Assembly: GCF_947242115.1 (NCBI RefSeq)
Contig: NC_074718.1
Coordinates: 45,021,199-45,085,198 of the forward strand
Origin: Biomphalaria glabrata
Lineage: Eukaryota; Mollusca; Gastropoda; Planorbidae
Direction: 5' to 3'
DNA: 64,000 nt
Made by a program: the position numbers and the translations under genes. Numbering within the stretch: position 1 is the first letter of the stretch; the number at the start of each line of letters is the position of its first letter. The notes under the pieces are model-generated. The model was not told the origin of the DNA and did not search any database. It saw only the letters and a program-made list of their open reading frames with translations. Positions 61,301 to 64,000 of the stretch are shown here, piece after piece.

Positions 61301-61947
61301 TCTGAGCCTGAGGTCCCAGATTCGAATGCTGGTGAAGACTGGGATTTTTAATTTCGGGATCTTTGGGCGCATATGAGTCCACCCAGCTCTAATGGGTACC
61401 TGGCTTTAGTTGGGGAAAAGTAAAGGCGGTTGGTCGTTGTGCAGGCCACATAACACCCTCCTTAGCGGTGTGAAGCGGAAACACATAACCTTTACATCAC
61501 CTGCCCCATAGATCATAAGGTCTGAAAAGGGAATTTTACAATTCTATTGATTGAGGACATTTAGATTCAGCTCATTTGAAATTATAAAGACCTAATTCTA
61601 TTGGTTGAGGACCTGTAAGTTCATTCAATATTAAAGAGACCTACCTTTTGCAAATGGGGAGTTTTTAGATTCAGCTCAATCGATTATATTAATTGCTATT
61701 ATCAGAGCCCCTAAATCTAGTGATTAAGAATCCCTGGGATGAGCTCATTCGATACCATTTGCTATTTCATTTAAACATTTAAATAATTTTGTCTCTTTTC
61801 AGCATCGAATTAGAAGATAAACATTTAAATTTACAAATAGTCAATAAACATAAAATGTGACATACTAAAACGCTTTTTATTAAAGACTATGTGCCAGTAC
61901 TTACCTTTAATGAAAATCACACAGGAAAACATAAGAAACAAAACCAT
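48118..61947 (-). CDS. Cys-loop (nicotinic-receptor-like) channel subunit B
   Basis: Nine minus-strand exons: 61905-61947, 61019-61164, 59786-59830, 59270-59379, 58320-58425, 55467-55550, 53548-53714, 50122-50294 and 48118-48452. They total 1209 nt (402 aa) and all phases match. Exons 1-6 and 8 have exactly the lengths of gene A, exon 7 is 3 nt shorter and exon 9 is longer. The signal peptide is MVLFLMFSCVIFIKG. Landmarks: DLFARYNPEVRP, RWTDQKLTW, VWKPDIAVI (Ile replaces the loop A Tyr that gene A keeps), Cys149-x13-Cys163 and LTSWMYS. M2 has Glu -1', Ser 2', Thr 6', Leu 9', Val 13' and Asp 16'. The M3-M4 loop is ~65 residues with a basic RRLQWRRKTKAEK segment before M4. There are no vicinal cysteines in loop C. 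It is predicted to be a cation-type pentameric channel subunit; the ligand is unknown and it may need a partner. Confidence 0.88.
49013..49812. mobile_element. hAT element H1 nested in M1, with 8-bp target duplication
   Basis: Ends CAGTGATGCCCAATC and TTCGGGCATCACTG, flanked by GCATAGAC on both sides (49005-49012, 49813-49820). A family C repeat is nested inside it at 49214-49460. Confidence 0.95.
49214..49460 (+). repeat. Interspersed repeat family C nested in hAT H1
   Basis: TATATAGCGCTACTTTCATG to GCAAGCGTACTTAGCC. It has two extra CAAGCCAAGTG units. Confidence 0.75.
50356..50513 (-). mobile_element. tRNA-derived SINE, family B
   Basis: ACATGTTTCGGATGTTCC tail to CCGCACGACCAGGCAGC head, with GGTTTGAACCCGG as box B in reverse. 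Confidence 0.88.
50635..51178. mobile_element. TA-flanked MITE M1, second copy
   Basis: AAGGGAAACTCCG and CGGAGTTTCCCTT inverted ends next to TA. About 130 bp near the left end is missing relative to 48630-50085. Confidence 0.78.
51179..52318. other. Intron 7 of gene B, no further gene
   Basis: AT-rich sequence with a CAGACAGACAGA tract (51470-51493). No exon was recognised. Confidence 0.4.
52319..52358. repeat. (TA)n microsatellite
   Basis: About 19 TA units; shorter TA runs follow at 52570-52595. Confidence 0.95.
52370..52560 (+). mobile_element. LINE (RTE-like) C-terminal zinc-finger tail
   Basis: It encodes YTCTNCDKVCRSRIGLISHT then RFCP, a Cys-x2-Cys...His-x4-Cys motif typical of the end of RTE-like ORF2. 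It lies between two TA runs. Confidence 0.7.
52700..52885 (-). mobile_element. LINE ORF2 C-terminal fragment
   Basis: The minus strand reads RQTPNAMDR, DVEADLKQLGVRAWRRKAQE and RSEWKDVLKQARALHGL, a common LINE C-terminal signature. Confidence 0.75.
53046..53210 (-). mobile_element. tRNA-derived SINE, family B
   Basis: TACATGTTTCGGATGTTCC to CGCACGTCCAGGCTGCC. Confidence 0.88.
53727..54500. repeat. 31-bp minisatellite (~25 units) with CACGTG
   Basis: Unit AACTAAACATAGATCAGTT plus ACTGTCACGTGT. It starts 12 bp from the acceptor edge of gene B exon 7. Units alternate between CACGTGT and CACGTCT. Confidence 0.95.
54575..54647. mobile_element. Short piggyBac-like MITE
   Basis: TTAA|CTCTTTCTCTCCG ... 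GGAGAGAAAGAG|TTCA. The interior equals 29858-29930. Confidence 0.72.
54757..54995 (+). repeat. Interspersed repeat family C
   Basis: GCGCTACTTTCATGATATTA to GTTCAAGCGCACTGGGCC, with a G run at 54835-54847. Confidence 0.75.
55590..57935. repeat. 36-bp minisatellite (~65 units), open in frame on both strands
   Basis: Unit ACCAACATAAGGCTAGAATA plus TACATTTTAAACACAG. Because 36 is a multiple of 3, long frames run through it (plus ARIYILNTDQHK, minus MYILALCWSVFK), but there is no start context, splice logic or family similarity. The array lies in intron 5 of gene B and begins ~40 bp from exon 6. Confidence 0.96.
57940..58170. repeat. ~28-bp repeat with TGACGTCA motifs
   Basis: Units of GACCAACATGACGTCATAC plus AATACATTT. 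I count four TGACGTCA, two TGAAGTCA and one TGACGTGA. Confidence 0.85.
58426..58590. repeat. 11-bp repeat (TGGACAGTTAG) abutting gene B exon 5
   Basis: About 14 units start at the exon 5 acceptor itself. On the minus strand the array reads CTAACTGTCCA and ends in the true acceptor GTCCAG|TG. Confidence 0.9.
58700..59050. repeat. 63-bp repeat, ~5 units, in intron 4 of gene B
   Basis: Units share AAGTCATAAGTCAACTCTAG and GTGACATGACTGGACAACTC. The period is a multiple of 3, giving an open minus frame with YDFIFSHDFLELSSHVTLEL repeats. Confidence 0.9.
59605..59780 (+). mobile_element. LINE tail family L2
   Basis: GGTGCTATTAGAGCATGGGA, AGAATTTAAGTTATTGG, AACATGCATGACTAAATGC and a TATAAGATAAGATAAG end only 6 bp from the exon 3 donor of gene B. 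Confidence 0.82.
60010..60235 (+). repeat. Dispersed promoter-like repeat with three TTCnnGAA motifs and TATA
   Basis: Homologous to 28915-29160. Cores lie at 60046-60053, 60151-60158 and 60200-60207, then TATAAA at 60225-60230. Possibly a fossil LTR promoter. Confidence 0.5.
60505..60580 (+). mobile_element. tRNA-like SINE head, family D
   Basis: TAGCAGAGTGGTTACCGTG and TGAGTTCGAATTCAAG are box A- and box B-like. Confidence 0.5.
60776..60944 (+). mobile_element. tRNA-derived SINE, family B (best copy)
   Basis: TGGTCGTGCGGTTTGCGCGC, then GAGGGTTCAAACCCTGCCC, CCGTCGTCCTGCGGGAGG and AACATCCGAAACATGTC. It lies in intron 2 of gene B. Confidence 0.9.
61293..61530 (+). mobile_element. tRNA-derived SINE, family A
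   Basis: The head is decayed (CGCTTCGCTCTGAGCC). Box B CAGATTCGAATGC is followed by a full body to CATCACCTGCCCCATAG. It lies in intron 1 of gene B. Confidence 0.85.
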
Positions 61948-62158
61948 ATTTATATCACCAAACGCTTGTTGAAAACAATTGAATACTATCAGAGATACAG
62001 GCAGGAGATGTGATGCCCGTTTTTACAAAAAACAATAATGCAATACTAGCATGTAGCACTAACTAGAATCCAGGATGGCTTGAACTAGATCAATACAACC
62101 CTTACTGTCAGCCTACTTAGTGGAGATATACACACTAGCCTATATAACAATCAGTCCA

Positions 62159-62325
62159 GACTAAATGTTTTGGAGATGTTTCGGGTGTTTCTTCCCAGTT
62201 TAAAATAATCTTTAGCGTAGTCCAACCCTCCTCGGGACGACGGCAGCGGGCAGGGTATGAACCCGGGACCATCACCCGAACAACAGTCCAGCGCGCATAT
62301 CGCAAGACCAGGCAGTCACGCTGTC
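62159..62325 (-). mobile_element. tRNA-derived SINE, family B
   Basis: ACTAAATGTTTTGGAGATG to CGCAAGACCAGGCAGTC. It lies upstream of the gene B start. Confidence 0.85.
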
Positions 62326-62384
62326 CATAGAGAAACTCTCCAGGACAGAAGACTAAAAAGTAAGCATTAAACATTTAATTTACA

Positions 62385-62665
62385 ATTACAAAATCTAATC
62401 AAATACTCTCCACTCAGAAAGACACAAAGATAAGGGCACATTTCTTATTGCATATGCTAGGACGAATTATATCTAATAATAGTGCTTTTTTTTTTCTTCT
62501 CCTAGTACTGTTAAAGCGAGGAATGGGTTGTCTTAATCAGACTGGAAAGCCAATTACTTAGCCGAGATTGCCTCTAATTGACATGCACAGCTAAATAAAT
62601 ACAGGGATAAGCGTGGGGCTTATTGTTATGTGTAATTTATAAGATGAGGTCATTTAAATGTTATC
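62385..62665 (+). mobile_element. LINE tail family L2
   Basis: CAGAAAGACACAAAGATAAG, TTATTGCATATGCTAGGACG and GAATGGGTTGTCTTAATCAG match the L2 end. Confidence 0.75.
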
Positions 62666-62714
62666 TGCGCATAGCTGGTCACGTCACTTAGGGTCATTCA
62701 TTCAAATGTTAAAT

Positions 62715-62874
62715 GTTTTACATGTTTCGGATGTTCCTTCAGAGTTGAAGATAATTACTTCCTCGTCCAAACCTCCCGCAGGACGACGGGGGATGAGAGC
62801 GGGCAGGGTTTGAACACGGGACCATTGATAAATCTGAACGACAGTCCAGCGCGCAAACCGCACGACCAGGCAGC
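62715..62874 (-). mobile_element. tRNA-derived SINE, family B
   Basis: TTTTACATGTTTCGGATG to AACCGCACGACCAGGCAGC. Confidence 0.88.
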
Positions 62875-63054
62875 AAGACTGTACATGGCAACTATCAAAC
62901 TGACTCAGAGGCGGCCTTAGCAGTACACGGGGTCCGGGGCTAATGTCATACGTGGGCCAGTGAACGTGACCTCTGTGAAGGAGCCGCCGTGAACCGTGAG
63001 CATAGACTATATCTACCGTATCACATTACGCTCACGGGTACGTCCGCCTTCGGT

Positions 63055-63325
63055 GCTTATCTTATCTTATATAATACAGACGTTACTTCAAAAAAGAAGA
63101 TGATTACGTCCTACGCGTCATGCATTTAGTCATGCATATTAACCAATGACTTAAATTCTGCCAAGTCACTGGTTTTCCTGGCTGGTTCAGTGTTTTATGT
63201 ATGATTGCTACTTTACTTTTGAGCCTTCTGTCCTGAAGGCTTTCTAAATTTAGTGATTTTACTAAAGGTGTTACTCTAGTCAAATGTGAATATTCGTTTG
63301 TTATGAATCTGTGCTGTAGAGTTTA
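63055..63325 (-). mobile_element. LINE tail family L2
   Basis: TTATCTTATATAATACAGAC, ATGATTACGTCCTACGCG, then GATTGCTACTTTACTTTTGA and ACTAAAGGTGTTACTCTAG. A middle piece is deleted after GGCTGGTTCAG. Confidence 0.8.
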
Positions 63326-63738
63326 GATCTATTACAAATTTAATTACATGACTTATGCACACTAATTGATACAAGTACGCTTAATATCAGTTTTGTTTCT
63401 TTACAAGTGTTTTTTTTTAAATTTTCTTGTTTAAGGCTCAGTTCTGGGTGAAATCATTTAATGTGTACAATTGTTTGTTGTTTATCTTGAACCTAACGAG
63501 TACACAGCTACAAAAGTTGTTCAGGGATTACTTAAGACTGACACTGTATGTTCTGTACATATGTCAGGAACATTTCTTTTGTTTTGTTTTGCTTCTTTCA
63601 TTATCTGAGATCCCGAAACAAAGTTTGACTTTTTAAATTTCGCTTGCCAATAGGAACGAAATGTTTGCGTGTGTATGTGGGTTGGGGTGTGGTGGGACAG
63701 ATACATTTCTGCGTTAACAATGAATACTTAGATTAAAG

Positions 63739-63930
63739 CAGGGGTTCTCAACCTGTGGGTCGCGACCCACTTGGGGGTCGATTGACGATTTGCTAGGGGG
63801 TCGCCAATGACCATCGAAAAAGTGGATTGTTTATTCTTCTATTGCTGTGTATGTGAGCAGGGGGGGGGGTCGCGGCAGAGTGGGCGATAGTAAAAAGGGG
63901 TCGCCGAGCTTAAAAGGTAGAGAACCGCTG
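63739..63930. mobile_element. hAT MITE H2
   Basis: Ends CAGGGGTTCTCAACC and GGTAGAGAACCGCTG. Flanks GATTAAAG and GATAAAAG differ at one base. Confidence 0.88.
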
Positions 63931-64000
63931 GATAAAAGGATTGGGCAAGGAATGTGTTCTGCCACAAAGCAATGAGATTATCCCCCCCCCCCCCAAATTC

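Overview
The window is AT-rich, intron-rich animal DNA crowded with minisatellites, tRNA-derived SINEs, DNA-transposon MITEs and eroded LINE tails. The coding genes are of the kind found in gastropods: a tandem pair of GM2-activator-like genes, an ABCE1 orthologue, and a tandem pair of divergent nicotinic-receptor-like cys-loop subunits. I infer a heterobranch (pulmonate) snail, plausibly a planorbid. The species cannot be fixed from the sequence alone.

Layout: (1) 1-8.3 kb, two plus-strand GM2A-like genes. The first lacks its signal-peptide exon (off the left edge). The second is complete (4 exons, 210 aa). (2) 8.3-13.2 kb, no gene; LINE and hAT debris, an LTR-like repeat and a SINE. (3) 13.3-21 kb, ABCE1 (15 coding exons, 611 aa, plus strand). 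Three of its introns carry related box C/D snoRNA-like sequences whose guide fits the 18S rRNA site methylated by the U32/snR40 family. (4) 21-24.1 kb, LINE pieces and a 61-bp array. (5) 24.2-42.2 kb, minus-strand cys-loop receptor gene A (9 exons, 378 aa). (6) 42.2-48.1 kb, no gene; a second array of the 25-bp repeat also found inside gene A, plus LINE, SINE and MITE copies. (7) 48.1-61.9 kb, minus-strand receptor gene B (9 exons, 402 aa). Its first six exons match gene A in length exactly, and all intron phases agree. (8) 62-64 kb, SINE, LINE and hAT copies only.

Gene logic: GM2A-like proteins are secreted or lysosomal lipid-transfer proteins. ABCE1 splits ribosomes after termination, and its putative snoRNA passengers would modify the small-subunit rRNA, so host and passengers both serve the ribosome. 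Receptors A and B keep the 13-residue Cys loop, four membrane segments and a cation-type M2, but lack the paired cysteines of agonist-binding alpha subunits. They are probably complementary or otherwise divergent subunits.

The most unusual architecture is in the receptor introns. Minisatellites sit directly against exons and in places repeat the exon's own splice sites. Exon 4 of gene A has 19 tandem copies of its acceptor neighbourhood on one side and four copies of its donor neighbourhood on the other.
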